Notes: generated by a model not told the origin, from the letters alone. A stretch of 64,000 bases of DNA from Zonotrichia leucophrys gambelii (GCF_028769735.1 NC_088171.1:68837216-68901215); one strand, 5' to 3'. Shown: positions 11,801-26,200, counted from the stretch's first letter. Program-made: numbers and translations.

Positions 11801-14800
11801 GACTGGCAGCACATTAGCATAAGCACAAAATTAAGCATAAGCCTGAGTTTTTTACTGAACTGGTATTTTTTTATGCTAGAAAGGAACAAGCTCTCAGAGG
11901 ACTGAACTAACAGACTCCTAAAAATCTCTTTCCTTTGCATATACTGTTAGTGGTCATACAATAAGCCAAATTCTCTCTGCGTTTCATTAGCTTTGCCCAT
12001 GCATGCGTATATAAAGAGTATGGCAGTGCCCATTGAGCAGACAGTCTCTCAGTGCTCCATTGTGTTTGCACATGCATGCATAAGAATGTTGCTTTTTAAT
12101 ATAGAAAGGCTGCTGTTGTGTGCTCTGTGATGATGTTTGTGTAAGCAAGCAAGGCTTCCTGCCTCGTCTTGTCTCCTGCTGCCAACAGCCCTGTGTCTGC
12201 ACTGGGCGAAGGGCTTTGGCTTCCCAGATCCCAAACTCATGTTTCTCATCATGGGATTTCTATCCTAAAAATAATGTGCTGAGATTGTTAACAAAAAATT
12301 CTTTTCTACCCTTGTGATGTGAGTTGTGGTTCAGTCTTTTTCACTCAGACCTGTCGTTTTAATTCTACAGAAAAAAGTCCTCAGGTGGGACAAAATGACA
12401 CAGATCTGTGCAGCAAATGGTGTTTGCAAATAGGTATCACTGTGACACCCAAACAAAGAAATTAAATTATTTTAAATTATTACTACATTTACAGATGTAT
12501 TTTCTGCTGAGGGAAAAAGGCCACGTCCTCATGTGTTAAACAGCGCACCATGAAATCATTTGGAAGTCTAGTGGGGTGTACAGTGTGGAGGAAACATTAT
12601 TAAAAACCCTGTTGGGACTCCTAATGTGGATTTTTGTTCAGGAAAAGACAGGTGATGTTTAGTGTGTGAACCAGTAGTTAAAAGCTACATAATAGATACA
12701 TGCTTGCACATATATTAAAAACCTGTGTGGTGGAGAACGTAAGTGATGGAGATAACCACCAGAGTAAGATGATACCACATAAAAAGTGTACAACTTTCCA
12801 TGAATTGAATGTGCTTTGGCTGTGAGCTAAATTACACATCTCTCCTGTTCTAGTTTAGAGGCAGCTGTGGAGTGATGGTGACCTTCCTTGTCTGTGTGAT
12901 AAAGCAAGGTGTTATCAGTGGAAAATTAGATCAGAACTGCCTTCTTCAAGTCTTTTTTCTTTCTTTTTTTTTTTAATTCCAGGTTAAATGTCTGTAACAA
13001 GAGAGAAAAACATTTTATTGAACTGTTCTGTCTGAAGTCTCTTTAGATATCCTTGCAGGCCAGCAATGCCACTCTCGCCCAACTTTCCTCAGTGCCTCAC
13101 TTGGCTGTGGGGTGTTTCTGTTTCTCCCCTGGGGAAGCTGGTTAAGCTGAATCCTCTGCAGGAACTTGTGCTGATCCCTTCTGAAGTCAGTAGGCATCTG
13201 CTTACTTAATCAAATTATTATCAAAGCAAACCCTCATCTGCAGTGCTTCCTATAGCCAGTGGGGAAACATTAACTTCTGATCTGGCAGGTTTTGGGTACC
13301 ATCTGCCCTGCCAGGCTGTCAAAAAGTACAGCTCAGTAACCCAGCTTGGAATTGTTTGAGAATATGTAATGGATAAATACGAGCAGAACATGATGGTTAC
13401 TTCTCAATCCTCAGTTACTGCTCTAAAGCAAGCTTTCAGGAGGTTGCCAGCTGACATTGAAAAATCTTAGAGCCCAAAGTAAATACAGTAGGAAGTGGTG
13501 GCTCTCCACATTTCCTCTCAGGGGCTCCATTGTTATGAAGACACTGCTCTTGGAGGGAAATGACCAGGTAAATCCTGGCCTCTGCCAAATAGAGTCTGAA
13601 GCAGGGCTATGGACAGATAAATGAGCTGACAGATAGTGCTTGACTGACTAGACTGGAACTGATCCTCTCAAAATCAAAGCAGTCATGATCATACAGCAGT
13701 TTCCTCTATCTGAAATGGAATTCTTGAAACTATTTGGGTTTGAAGTGCTCAGAAAATGAGGTTTTATCTGCTTGTACTGAGCTGGGAGCGGATGGGGGGA
13801 GATCAAAGGGTTTGATTATTTCTTTGCTTTTAGCTCAACTATTCTGTGTTATGAATTATTCATGGCACCGCTGTATGGTACTGCTGACATTTGTTGTTGC
13901 AGGTTTCATTATATGCAAGTGTGCAAACCCTTTTCACAGACACTATGCATGACTTTTTTTTCCTTATGTGAAAGAGCGAATGTATAATTAAGTGTACCAG
14001 TGAAACCAGCACTTACTTGGCCTATCATAACAGGAATCTGTTCTTCTCTAATAACATTTTCAGCTCATCACACGCACTGTATCTCCTTGCAGTATGAGTT
14101 ACAACCTTGCCTTTCTTGACTCAGCTTCAAATGGTGATTTTTTTCCCTCCTTATTGCACTGAAAGAAATCTGAACACTGTAGAATGTGGTAATTTAAGCT
14201 CCCCATGTTCAGATATTGCTGGCCTCTGCTGGTACATCAACATCAGGCTTTCATTAGCCACAAGCATGAGAATTTAGCTCTGAATATGGTTATCCTGATA
14301 TATCTCTGGAATATGTCCATTGAGAGCCACAGCCTGACTGCAGATGTTGGATTGTACCTGGGGTGGTGAAGGGAGCTTGCCTTGGGAAAAGAGTCAAGGC
14401 AACTGGTACTCTGTGAATAAGGGCCTAGATTTATGTGTAAATAAGAGAGGATTTTGGCTCTAGAGTATGAAATTATACTCAAGGGATGGTGTTTTCATTG
14501 CATTTATTTTAAGAAAAATCTGCTGTTGGAGAAGGAGCAATTTAACTCTTATTGTACTCATTTCTGTGGGACTCACTGAAATATTCCCTGCTGGAATATT
14601 ATTCAGAGGGGACTTATTCTGTAGAAGACTCTTCATCTATTTAAAGTTTCTTGGGTTAAAACCTCATCTGCTAAAGAAATCATTAAAACAAGCACTTTCT
14701 GACTTTACCCCAACTTTCAAACTAACAAAAGAATATTGCCTTTTTCCCTGCCCCTTTTTCTTTAGGTCCATGCTCACCCTTCCAACACAGTGCTCAGATA

Positions 14801-16801
14801 AATAGGTTCTGTTTGCAGCTCTTTGCTGGAGCAGCATGGGAATAGAGAAAAAGTGATTTATTCAAGTTGTCATTACTTCAGCGTGGGGGAAAGAACACTG
14901 CAGTGCTGTGCCTAAGAATCTTTCTGGGACTGCTCAGTCTGTGTCAGAGACTGATATGAGGACCAAGCCAGCCCATGAGGAGCACAGACACACTTTGCAG
15001 GAGTTTCCCCCCCCCTCAGTCTGTTGTTTCTGCAAGCTCAGCAGTAAAGGGAATCAGAACAAGGAAATTCAAATGTATGTTTTTTAAAACATTCCATGTA
15101 TACTGTCTTAAAGTCCGCCATGTCTGTGCCAGAAGGCAAAGCTTCCCTAGAATATTTGAAGAAGTTTTTCTAAACCTTTTTTCCTTCCATTCTCAGTTGG
15201 AGGTTTTTGGTTTTTACCAAAAAGTAATTTTTCAATAAAAAGAATAGTGTTTTATTCAAAAGTCCTTAGAGCAGAAAATCCTTTTGTTTCTGAAATTAAA
15301 AACAAGCTATTTTACTTCAGAAACCCCATTCTCGACTTGTTTAAAATCTCCATGGAAATAATTTGGGATTTTTTGGTTGGCTTTGTTTTCAACAGCTAAA
15401 CTAATAAAATACAGTAGACTCTCAGGAATATTCTATTGTTGTTACAATGTCTTAGCAAGTGAAGCCTTCCCTGATCTGTGATTTCATCTCATTACATCTG
15501 CACACAGTAACCTCAGCAGTGCTCAAAAGCCATTCACTGTACCAAAACCAGATTGAGCCCTGCTGTAACTCCTGCAGCTCAGCAGGTGAATTTGCCCTCT
15601 GAAATCTCCAAGGCAATTTAGCAAATCTTATTTGCAGAACGGATCAGATGAGAAATTGTTGCTGTTTTGTTTAATCTCATTCAGTTTTCCAGTAGAGATG
15701 GGACAGTTTATCCTCTGTTCTGCAGCAGAATTTTCAGTGCACTGTGGAGTTCAGGCATGTGAAGGTGACACACACCCCACCTTGGCTGAATTTTTTACCT
15801 CCGGAAAGAACTTCTCAAAAAGGCCCAATTGTTATTGCTACTTATATTTATGCCTTGAAAGAGCTGCCATTATGTAGTAAATTACAGTGTTTATGTATGG
15901 ATTTGGGACCTTGAATTAAAATAGAGGGTTTTCTTAATCCTGTTTGTCAGAAACAAAGATTAAGCATAGATGATCCACTAAAAGAAAAATGGAAAGAGTG
16001 TCTGGATTTGATCCTAGCCTGACAGAAGTGGTAAGCTGAGGATGGAGCTGTTCACTCTTAAAGGCAAGCCAGGGATTCTCCTGGAAAACATTATGTCTAT
16101 TGATATATTCTGTAGAAATCCTCAACATATGAAAATATAGCACACACAACATTCAGGGAGATATAAATGAAGCCAAGCAGAATTCCTAGACATTTCTGGC
16201 ACTGTTGCACAGAGAAGCCTTTGTGGTGTTGTGAATAAAAAGTATTTAACCTCTGGCAAAAGCAGTTTGTGAGTACCATACATTTCAGAGTAGACAAAGA
16301 CTCTGCACCATGGCAAAAGGAGAAAATGTGACATTCCACCCACTGTAACCCCAGATAGTTTCCAATCCCAGATATTCTGCAGGGATTGGGAAGTGCATCT
16401 GGGACTTCTCAGGCATCTTTTGCATTGTAGCCTGAAATCTAAACCCCAGCACTGTTTAGATGTCTCTGAGCTCTTGCAAGCTGCTCGAGCTGATGTGAAA
16501 GAAGCTTTCTAAGATTATTCCTAGTACACAGTGGGTTTTGCCATATCTGGCTGTAGTGGAAATTATCTACAAAAATTTATAGTGCCTGTCTCAGGGTTCA
16601 AATCTGTTTGACATGTAGGAAGAGCCTGGCTAGTTAAATGAAGCTTCAAAAGTGACAAGTGTCTTTTGAGCTTCAAAGCCAGTTGGATCAGCTGTAGAAG
16701 GAGAGAAGTAAGTCTTCTCCTCAAAGCATTTGAGAAACATAACAGAAAAAGGTACATGATTAAGTGTTTATTAAGATATTACAACTTAAATTCACAATCC
16801 T
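8812..16801. other. Non-coding, nothing identified
   Basis: Eight kilobases without a recognisable gene or repeat family. A T-rich run lies at about 12950-12976 and a C9 run at 15007-15015. Open frames reach 112 codons (14467-14805, + strand) but are scattered across frames and match nothing I know. I saw no convincing chain of acceptor, open frame and donor. Confidence 0.5.
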
Positions 16802-17368
16802 GTGACAGAAAAGAAAATGTGTTGGTTGCTTATAGCTGAGGCTGTTAAAGCCTTACTGTCAACAAATGCTGAAATGCAGCTTATTTTATTGCCTCTGGAA
16901 GTGATCACTCTGAGAAGTCAGGGTGATCAGCAATGTGTAGCCTTTCTCCCAGCAGGAAGGGGAAATGCATTTTCTGCTTTAAGAAATCCAAGAGTTGACT
17001 TCAAAAAAACCTGTTGTGCATCTACTGCTATGCAGGAGTCAGAATTTGTCTACCACATGCTCTGTAAAAAGCCCCAGATGAATTTGCTGAGATGCTCTAA
17101 AAATTTATTTATTTCCATGGAAAATATAGTAGTGGAGCACAAGTGGACCGATACAGACAGGCCATGCAGTGCTGCCAAAATTGTTCCCTCTTCTGCACTG
17201 GGAGAGAAGCAAAAGGGCAAAAGAGAAAGGTTGGCATGGATTTTCAATCAGCCAGTCCTGGAGCACTGCTGCTCCATACAGCATGGTACTCTTTCTGCTC
17301 TGATTTGCTGCCTGTTTCTGCCATATGTAGAAACAGCCCCTCACTTATTCTTAGGTATTGGGGAATAG
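16802..17368 (+). other. Longest open frame of the window (188 codons), unrecognised
   Basis: An ATG-to-stop frame of 188 codons, longer than expected by chance in AT-leaning non-coding DNA but not decisive in a 64-kb six-frame scan. The predicted product is Leu- and Cys-rich in places. It has no signal peptide at its N-terminus, no clear transmembrane helix, no repeats and no motif that I recognise. Several shorter frames overlap on the opposite strand (17050-17528), as chance open DNA would show. No CpG-rich promoter-like sequence, TATA box or plausible splice chain is evident. It could be a chance frame, a decayed gene or an exon of a lineage-specific transcript. I favour chance. Confidence 0.15.
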
Positions 17369-20300
17369 ATGTATGAAGCAAATTGTAGTGACAATGTGCT
17401 GCTTTGATACCTATAACCCTTGAAAAGATACTTTCTTCCAGAAAATAGTATGTTCTGCTCTGTGCCCCAGATTTCCCTACTCTAAAAGTCAAACTAAAAC
17501 TCTCCAAAAAATTCAAGTTCATAAACAAACCTTCTCCTTCTTGATGTCACGCCAAGCACAGCTCCTATTCCACAAAGACCACTGCTGGTGTTCTTTAGTG
17601 GGCACTGACATGATTTGAATGTCTTTTAAAATGTTTTTCTATGTAATTCTCTTTTTTTCTTCTGCTGAGATCTCTCATTATCTGTGGCTCTGGTCTTGCT
17701 TATCTGCACTCAATTTATTTTTGTGGTTTTGAGAACTGCAGTAGTTAATGCTGAAAGCTGTGAAGGCTGATAATTAATTACAAATCTTCTCTGTGAATTC
17801 TTCTGAAAGGAGCTCAGTGCTTGAGAAAGGTTGTGAGCAAACAGAACCAGGACCCAAAATCTCTTCCTGCCATAGTTGTGTAGGAACTCTACCAGGGCAA
17901 TATTCCCCTTGATTTAGCGAGGTGCTCCCTTGCTTGTGGCTGACCTGGTAAAACACAGAGCTTCATGCACCCTGCTGCTGCTCTTGGCTCCCCCAGTGAG
18001 CTGCTGGCCAGCTGCTCTGCCTGCCCATGCCCTCTCCTCCCCTGAAGCATGGGGATGGTGCTGCCAGCTGTCATGGCAGGCCTTTGGAAAGTGCTCTGAA
18101 AAGAAAGGGAGAGTGGTCAAATGCATATTTGAGAAATATATGGTGAAATATCCTTTAAATGATAGGATAGTGCTAACATTTTCCTGGTGTGCCTCAGTGT
18201 AAAGCTCGGTTGGCTAGCAGCCAAACCCTGCAAGGCAGGACTGCTTCTAAGTACTGCTATTAATTATGTACTATCATTTATTAATAATTGATACTGCTTT
18301 TTTAGATAGGTAAAAAGGCTTGGAGCTAGTTAAATGTGCCTAAGAAAATGATCCCTCCATTGAGGGGTTGAAATTGGCAGAAATTGCACTTGGGGATCAG
18401 CATGAATGCAGTCCTGCAGTTTGTTGTTGTTTCTGACAGTGAAGCTATTGTGGGGTAGGAAGGGAGGGAAGGGGAAACAGCCACAGCTGGAATTTTCCCT
18501 TGTGCACACTGCTGCCTCCCTCTCTGTGCCTCGCAGCCAAACTGCAAAGCTCTCTGGAGCTGGCGCAGCCACTGCAGGAGGAAGTCCTGGGTGCAGTGCC
18601 ATCCCCAAGGTTGCTCTGTGAGGCTGAATTTCAACATCTGCAGCAGCAGCAGCTGAGCTGGGATCCCAGATTTTTCACTTGTGTTCATGTCAGCATTGAT
18701 TTCTTTTTGACTGACTCTTTTGAACTAAAATTCCATTTACAAGCCCTGTACACTCTTAGCCTCCTAGGGTCTGGATGGAGACCCTGTGTCTCAGACCCTG
18801 TGGAAGTGATGCCTCCAGAGCTCATTGTGGTTTGGTTTGGCTCTGTTTCTACATTGGTTTTAGCAACCAGCATAATTGCTGAGGGGCTGAGCTATAGAAG
18901 AACATGGATTATTGTAGTAATTTGAAATTTTAATGTTGAAAATGGGAGGTAAATGCAGAGAGGTTCCTGCAAATGCAGGTTGTCTCTGTCTAACAAGCAT
19001 TAAATAGTATCCAGGGAATCCCACTCAGGCACAGAATTCAACCCCCCCCCAAGTGGTTTCTCATGACCTTTTGTTTTGGATGGTGACTTTTAGCCATGTG
19101 TTGGTTAAACTTCCTCTTAAGTTACCTGTTGCCTTTCAAGAAACTTAATGGCTTTGTGAAACTGTCAATTGCATGACAACCCTTAAAGCCCCTGTTCCTT
19201 TTCCTCTGAAAGGTTCAATGATTGTTAACAGTACAGAACACTGGAAGAGGTCACTACAGACTTCACTAATCACATATATCAAATATTCAACATCCTTTCT
19301 TTCTGGAAGAAACTGAGAAGAGTGTCCTTCAAGTTAGATTGGATAGTTAATGAGCACATTACTTCTATTTTTCATGAGTCAATATAATAATGTGTCAAAA
19401 GATAAATATGTTGTCTATAAAAAATTTATTGCTTGTGTTACAGGGAATTTTTTACTTCTAATAATAATATTTAACAGATGTGTACGCTATTTTATAATTG
19501 CATAACGTGAGATAAAATGGCAGTGCAGTGAAAACAGTGTTTTTAAGGGCTAAAATAGCACTGTGCCATAAGAGCTGAAGTAACAATATTGTAATGAGAC
19601 ACCAATTAATGCACATGGCACTAGCAAAAGGGGGATTAGAGGCAGAAAACATGTTTTACAAAAGCCAGTTAAAGGCTTACAGAGCCTAAGTTTCAAGCAG
19701 AACCTGGAGAAGTTAGCCTGGATGACAGATGATATTTCTGGTTATATCCTTTCATGGAGATACGGAGGTGGTTTCATGAGTTCTCACAGGGCTTTGTCAT
19801 TCAGGTGAAAACTCCCACTCTATACAGAAGTATTTTATAATGCCAAAAAGGTGGTCCTGCAGCTCTTATGGTTTATGGAATAACTTCAGCATGCCTGCAA
19901 CCCTTTCCCCCTGAGAACAACTCCAGCATCTCTTGAGGATAAGCCTCATCTTCTATGGTTGTTCACAAACCTAAAAATGAGAATTGCTGCTATAGGTGAA
20001 GATGTATTTCTTGTGTTTATCCATCCTAGCTAATGATTTTGGAGGGAAATAGGACTGAGAACAAAAGTCAACCAAACGAAAAAACCAACCAAACAAAAAA
20101 GACAAGAGGTGTTTTAAAATGTTTGTAGCTTTCCAAATTTGGCCTTAGAATTGAAATTGAAATCAAGATTTTTCTTTCTTTTTTGGGTTTTTAAAATTAT
20201 TTTTTTATTGATAAAAGCCCCTTAGACATTTTGCTCTAGTTGTCAGCTGCAAATAACTGAGCAAGAAAAGAAGTTAAACAGAATAGAGAGCTGCAATAGG

Positions 20301-23300
20301 CAGCCAAAACTGTGGGTGGGCCTTCCACAGAGCTAAAGAAATGAAGAAAACAAATGGAAAAGTCAGCTCCCTCTGAGGGATTTTCCTCCAAAAAGCTTTA
20401 ATGAGATGAGAATTCAGCTACCAGCAATTGAGGAGGTAATAATCTGAATGACAAACATACTACAAAAAGCTGTCTCTACTAGCACAGCATTGCTTTCTTT
20501 GTGCTGGATGCTTGAGAGATTGAATTCTGTAGTGTTATTTTTTGGTGGCAGTGGGCTTTGTTCACCTGATGTGCCAGAATTTGCAACTTTTTTTTGAGTA
20601 GTAAAGTTCCCATTGGTGCAGTGCCAGTCAGTGCCTGCACGTGATGGCATCAGCTCTTAGGGCTGTTGGTTTGCTGGTGTTGCTGATAAAACCAAACAAA
20701 TAAAAGGGATCAGCAGAAGCCATCTGAAATAGGAAGCTCTTCAGAGAGGTTTTTGATTAGTTGTTAGTTGAATTATGATTGCTTCAATTATTACTTTGTT
20801 TTTACTCTATTAGTTTCTTGTCTATGACAGCTATTCTTTTAAAAGCAGTCTTTGAGATGTCATATTACATGTCAGAGATTTTAAGACTTGGGAAGCAATA
20901 AGGACCAATAAAACTGTAGTTTTATTGCTGAAGTGCTGAGTTTGCAGTTGGATCAGATTAGCATTATATGGGCCTTTCTTTTAAAACACTGACAGGTATG
21001 ACTGCAGTGGCATATATCACAGCTGGGTCATATCCCAGGGATCAGGACACATCCTCCAATGCTTTTGCAGCATAGTTTGGACCATTCTTAGGAGTGATGA
21101 AATGCTGGAATAGTTTTTTTAGTGTAATGGTTTATGTATGAGTCTCTGACAAATACATATCTTAAAGCTAGGCTTTTACTACACTAGCTGTGCTTCTAAA
21201 TAAACATTTTGAAGGTGCTGAGTTTCTTAGGGGACCTCCTGAGCTTCCTGTGAACTGGTGGCATTCAGCTGAACTGACAGCATTACAGGAATTCTGAAAG
21301 CATGTTTGTGTGTTTCCCTAGTGCTGATCGTATTTCTAACACCTACAAGTTTTAAAGTCTTGACTCATGTTATTTTTTTCCAAAAGTTAATTGCTTTCTT
21401 GTGAAAATCTAAGAACAAAATGTACTCCCTATATTATCCCTGGAGAAAAAAAGAAAACACATTTCTTGATGTACGTTTCTTTTTATTACTGGTGATGTTG
21501 TTCTGTTCATTTTCTTCATTCCTCACTCATACAGGTGAATGAGAAAGGAGTAATGACCCCTCCTCAAAATTGCCTTAGAACATTTGGGCACTTAATAAAC
21601 ACATGAACTGACAATCAGAAGGCACATTTGTGGAGTCACCTCTGTGGCTGTGGACACAAACAACCCAAGCAGGTGGCCACCCCTGCAGGACAGCTCACCT
21701 CCAGAACAGGCTTGTCACAGGGGGAACCTCTTCCCCTCTTGGGAAGGGTCCATTGGATCATTCTAACTGCAAGATCCTGTCTGGTGATGGTTTAGGGAGA
21801 GTGCAGCTGAAATTGGTACATTTGTGACAAAGGGGAAGTTCAGGCAGTTCAATGGTGAAGAGAAACCTGTTGGAGTATGTGGAAATGCTTTTGGACCTGG
21901 TTGGTCAATGAGGCATAATAGGTTAGTGTGTGCTGATTCTCTCTTCCTCACGGTAAACACATCATATGGGGCAAGAGAAGTCAGAAAAGCTCATTTATAA
22001 CTCTGTCTCAAAAGCAGATCTATTGCTTGATCCTAATCAATGTAGCTGTCACTGTACCTTTAGCTGAAAACCTGGGGAAAATTACATTTCTTAAATGAGT
22101 TCTCACATTGATGCTACTGCTGTTACTGTGATAAGAGCAGCTCATGGGTCTGTCTGTAGCCCTTACTGCTGCTCCAGACAAAGACTATTTAAATTTCCAT
22201 GTTACCTCATGGGCAGGAAGCCAGTTTGACAATGTCAATTCTCAGAAGTTTGAGTACACTTTCCATTCTATCAACACACACAAACGTTAGTAGTGGTTGT
22301 AAAATTATGCAGCCTTAAAAAAAAAATCCACACACATGCCAGTTCTATTGTAGACCCCATCTGTGCATCTACTAGTTCAAAACAGAAAAAAAAAATCCCT
22401 TGCCTAGCATGTTGATCCACTAATTATTATAAACTACATCTTGCAGTAACATTCTTTTTCAATGGTGTACAGCTGTTCCTGTGTGTCTTTAGACTTTTTC
22501 TATCTTTTCCCAGTCATCTTTCTTAGTGCTCTGTAGTCAGAGGAAGAATTGATGAAGTCTTTAAAATATTTGATTTGATGTCTTGATCAAGAACAGTGCA
22601 CTCAATCTTTCAGATGAACTCAGCAGACTTCAGACCAGTATCTAATCATAAAAGCCAAAGAGCATGGAAACATACCCTCTGCTTTTACCCCCACAAAGTT
22701 ATGGACTTTTTGTCTTCTTTTCAAGGCCCACAGGGATTTAAATCTGTTTCTCAGGCTGTCCTGTGATGTGGCAGGATCAGATGGGTATTTCAGTAGCACC
22801 AGAGCTGGCTTATGGAGCTTGGTCCCTGTTGGGCCAGGTCAGGGCTCCATGAGCTGTTGTGCCCGGCAGCCAGACTTGCTCCATCTCTGCCCACTTTCCC
22901 TTTCTCCTTTCCAGGCTCCTCACTCAGTAGTACTAACAGAGTGACTGGTGAAATCCCACCCTAAATGACCTTGGGGAGCCCATAAGCCAGTACTCCTTAT
23001 TTCCCTCCTCCTCCCCAAATTTTCACACTCATTTTTATAGCTGAACTCTTCCCCAAACTGGTTTTGCAGTTGGTCCATGCAAAGGGAGATATTGGCAGGG
23101 CTGAAGACAAGCAGCATGAGGTGAGGAGCAGGGCAGACAGGGGAACTATTTGCAGGGTGTTTTCTCCCAACTAGTCAATGCAAAGCCAAGGAAATGGAGT
23201 TAAGCCAAAAGACTAAACTATGAGGCTCAGGGTTCAACGTTTACTCTGTGCCTATTTCCACTGAAATTGCTGCTGCTGCTCCCAGGAAAAAAGTGTGAAC

Positions 23301-25820
23301 ACAGTCTAACTCCATCAGCCATCAGCTCCATCTGGTGATGGATCTCTTTCAAACATGAAATTTGGATGCATTTATGCTTTACCTAAAAATCATGCAGTAC
23401 TTCCAGAACTAAATGTTCAGTTGATTCTGAACCAGGCAGCATTAGAGCTATGTTTATTTTAGTTGTTTGCCTCTGCAAATCAGCTCAGACTGAAGGCAGA
23501 GAAAGATATGCATGAATGATTGCAAACAAAAAACTGCTGATTTCCCCAAACTCTAGTTAATTGACCATCCACCAACTCTAGGAAAAACAGATGGAGACTG
23601 TGGCCAGAAAAATAGTTTTTAAAATAAAGTCTTTGAAACACCAACAAAGAACCTGCAACACAAATCTGTAGCAATGGCTGCCTTTTGGGAATCTTTAGTA
23701 TTCAGTCAGAATACTAAAGTCAGCAGAGCAAGGCATACATGACCCTTGGACCCCACTTCATGTTGGCTGAAAGCCATCCAATTGTGGCGCACTATAAACA
23801 TTGCCTCCTCTTGCCTGGCACTGACAGCTTTCCCACAGTGGGAAACACCAGAAGCCCCAAATGTTTTCTGAGGGCTTCTTGAAGAAAGAAATTGAATTTG
23901 AAAACTGGAAATCCAAGTGGCAAGCCAAGGAAAGGCCTCTACAACAAGTCATCTAAAAAAGATAGAAAAGCCTCTGTCTGAGGAGGAAGCTCTCTGACCT
24001 GAGTGTCAAAGAGTATCTTTGAGGAAATACCTGTGGAGTCTATGAATATACCCACAAAATCTTTCTCCTTTCATATTATTACAATTTGGGCTGCAATTTT
24101 ATTGCAGTGTAGAAGCTAAATCCAAGATCTAAGACACTGTTCCCTGTTGGTCTCTTGGCTGTTCACATAAGAGGGATGAGGAGAGAACATAGAAGTGTCC
24201 CCATCTGCACTTCTTGTTTGAAGGCTGTATTGTGCAGTTGAGACAATGGGGAAGATTAGTCTGCTTGAAAGATGTTGTATATTAAAGATAATCTCTGAGC
24301 AGTGGCTGGTCTTGAGGGAGGGATATGAAGCCTCTGTCAGTGCCTGAGGAAGAGAGAGATGCTTCGTGATTCACTGGAGGCTAACTCTCACATTCATCTG
24401 CTGGCCCTGATCTCCAGGCTGGTGATGCAATACATGTTCCTCTTCAACTGCTGGAAAAACAAAGCAGTTGTGTGCAGTGACTGTGCTGGGGTTGCAACTA
24501 CTTCTGAATTTAGTGAGAAAAAAATTGTTAAATTGGTGGGATACTGTTTTTCAAACTGCTGCTTTCACTGTTTCAGGTAAGAGTGTCCCCTGTAAAGTGA
24601 GGTCTCTGAGTAAGCCTGTGTACTTCAGCCTAATGATGCTTTTTTTCCAAGACAAAAGTTATTTCAGATGCCCCAGAGCCAGAGAACCTTGTCTTTGCTT
24701 GTCCTTACATGTCATAGCTTACAAAAAGCTTCCCTATAAATTAAAGATGTAAGAGCAAACATCAAAAGCCATGACTACCATATGTGCCTCAGGAAGAGAA
24801 CATGAGACATCAGGGGACATCTTTGATTATTTTTTTCCCAACAGTTTTACATCACTCCACAATTTACAATTGCAGGGGTATTCCTGCAATGACTGAAAAT
24901 ACATTAAGATAGTTCCTCTATGAAAATGGTGATTTCTCCCCACCCTTTCAAAGCAGACTCAGATCTTCTCCCCTGCAGTCCCATGAGCAGTGTAGCTGGC
25001 TGAGATTTCACAGGGAGCTTTTCTCTCTCCAAATGTCTTCAGAAATTTCTCTATTTGAGCTTCATAAATGTGATCTTCTTAGCTTCACCATCCAGTAAGT
25101 GTGTGTAGCAAGTGCTTGCCATGCCAGGCAGTGATTAGAAATCAGCTAACTTAATCCTCAGCCACAAACCAAATGGTGTGTGTGAGAAGAAGAGGCATTG
25201 CACGCTGCACCAAGACGCCAGTCACTCAGGAAGTACACCACCTTACTTTAGGCACCATTTTTTTCTACCTCAGGCTTTGAAGTTATCACTCACTACATCT
25301 TTTGTAAGCTTACAGGTCACTGCATGAGTCATGCCTTAGAAGGATGTTGTTTCATCACGGCTGAGGCCAATCTTGATCCAGCTGGTTGTCAGTCGATGCT
25401 TGCTCTCACCACAACAGGTTCTGCTGTTAGGCAGTGGAGTGGTTCTAGGAATTGATCTGAGTAAAAATGAGTTTGGCAAAGAGTAAAAAATTAATTTTAA
25501 TCTCCTTTAAGTGGCTTATTTTCTAGTTGCCTTACTGCTTCTTGCTGGCACAAATTAAAAGGTGGGGAAACAGACTACAAAAACAGAAAATCTGGGTGAT
25601 TCAGCAACCTACAGTATTCTAAGGTCAGTTAGGCACAGTCAGACTGATTCCACACTGGCTATTGGATAGGGATGTTTCAGGAGTTTTGGATGGAGAGTTT
25701 CTTTCTGAACGATGGTAAAAAAGCACTATTCTGTGAGGAAGCAGAATTAAAGGTCTTTATCCTTGTCTCCAACAGTGAGAGCTGTAGGAATGTCATGGAG
25801 ATCTTCTGAAGAATGAAAGC
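17369..25820. other. Non-coding, with GC-richer patch at 17.9-18.6 kb
   Basis: Mostly AT-leaning DNA. A GC-richer, CTG/CAG-containing patch at about 17,930-18,670 carries overlapping open frames on both strands (120 codons on - at 18326-18688; 141 codons on + at 18500-18925), none recognisable. A C9 run lies at 19042-19050. A second mildly GC-rich patch at about 22,740-23,130 includes a long pyrimidine tract ending in CAG near 22,890-22,914. It resembles a 3' splice acceptor but is followed by no recognisable exon. Confidence 0.5.
20906..20927. repeat. 22-bp palindrome with AATAAA on both strands
   Basis: The arms caataaaact and agttttattg are perfect reverse complements separated by GT, a 10-bp stem with a 2-base centre. 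Because of the symmetry, AATAAA occurs at 20907-20912 on the + strand and at 20926-20921 on the - strand. Polyadenylation use is unproven. Confidence 0.85.
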
Positions 25821-26200
25821 ATAGAATTATAAAATCATAGAATGGTTTGGGTTGGAAGAGACCTTAAAGACCATCTGGAGGGGGAGGGCCACCTTCCACT
25901 AGGCCGGGTTGCTCAAAGCCCCATCCAGCCTGGCTTTCAGGGATGGTGGCATCCATAACTTCTCTGGGCAGCCTGTTACACTGTATCTTTACCAAAGTAA
26001 TGATTTTCTTCATAATATCTAGTCTAAATCCACCCTTTGTCAATGTAAAGCCATCACCTCTTGTCCTATCACTCCGTGTCCTGGCAAAAAGTCCCTTTCC
26101 AGCTCTCTTGCAGGCTCCCTTTGGTACTGGAAGGCTGCTCAGGTATTTTCTTCTCCAGGCTGAAAAAACCCAACTCTCTCAGCCGTCTCCACTGTACTGT
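25821..26200 (-). mobile_element. CR1 LINE 3' region
   Basis: A CR1 copy read on the - strand. On the + strand it opens with the tail repeats 'atagaattataaaatcatag' and the signature 'aatggtttgggttggaagag', passes 'ccatccagcctggctttcag' and 'cacctcttgtcctatcactc', and fades after 'ccaactctctcagccgtctc'. It extends a little into the sequence upstream of the 3' untranslated region and is 5'-truncated. Divergence is moderate. An 87-codon + strand frame over it is antisense to the element and not a gene. Confidence 0.95.

Noticed and set aside
16590..16612. GGTTCAAATCTG, similar to a tRNA B box
   Set aside because: No A box at the right distance and no cloverleaf can be folded around it.
22885..22920. 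Pyrimidine tract plus CAG resembling a 3' splice acceptor
   Set aside because: No recognisable exon or donor follows; such tracts are common by chance.
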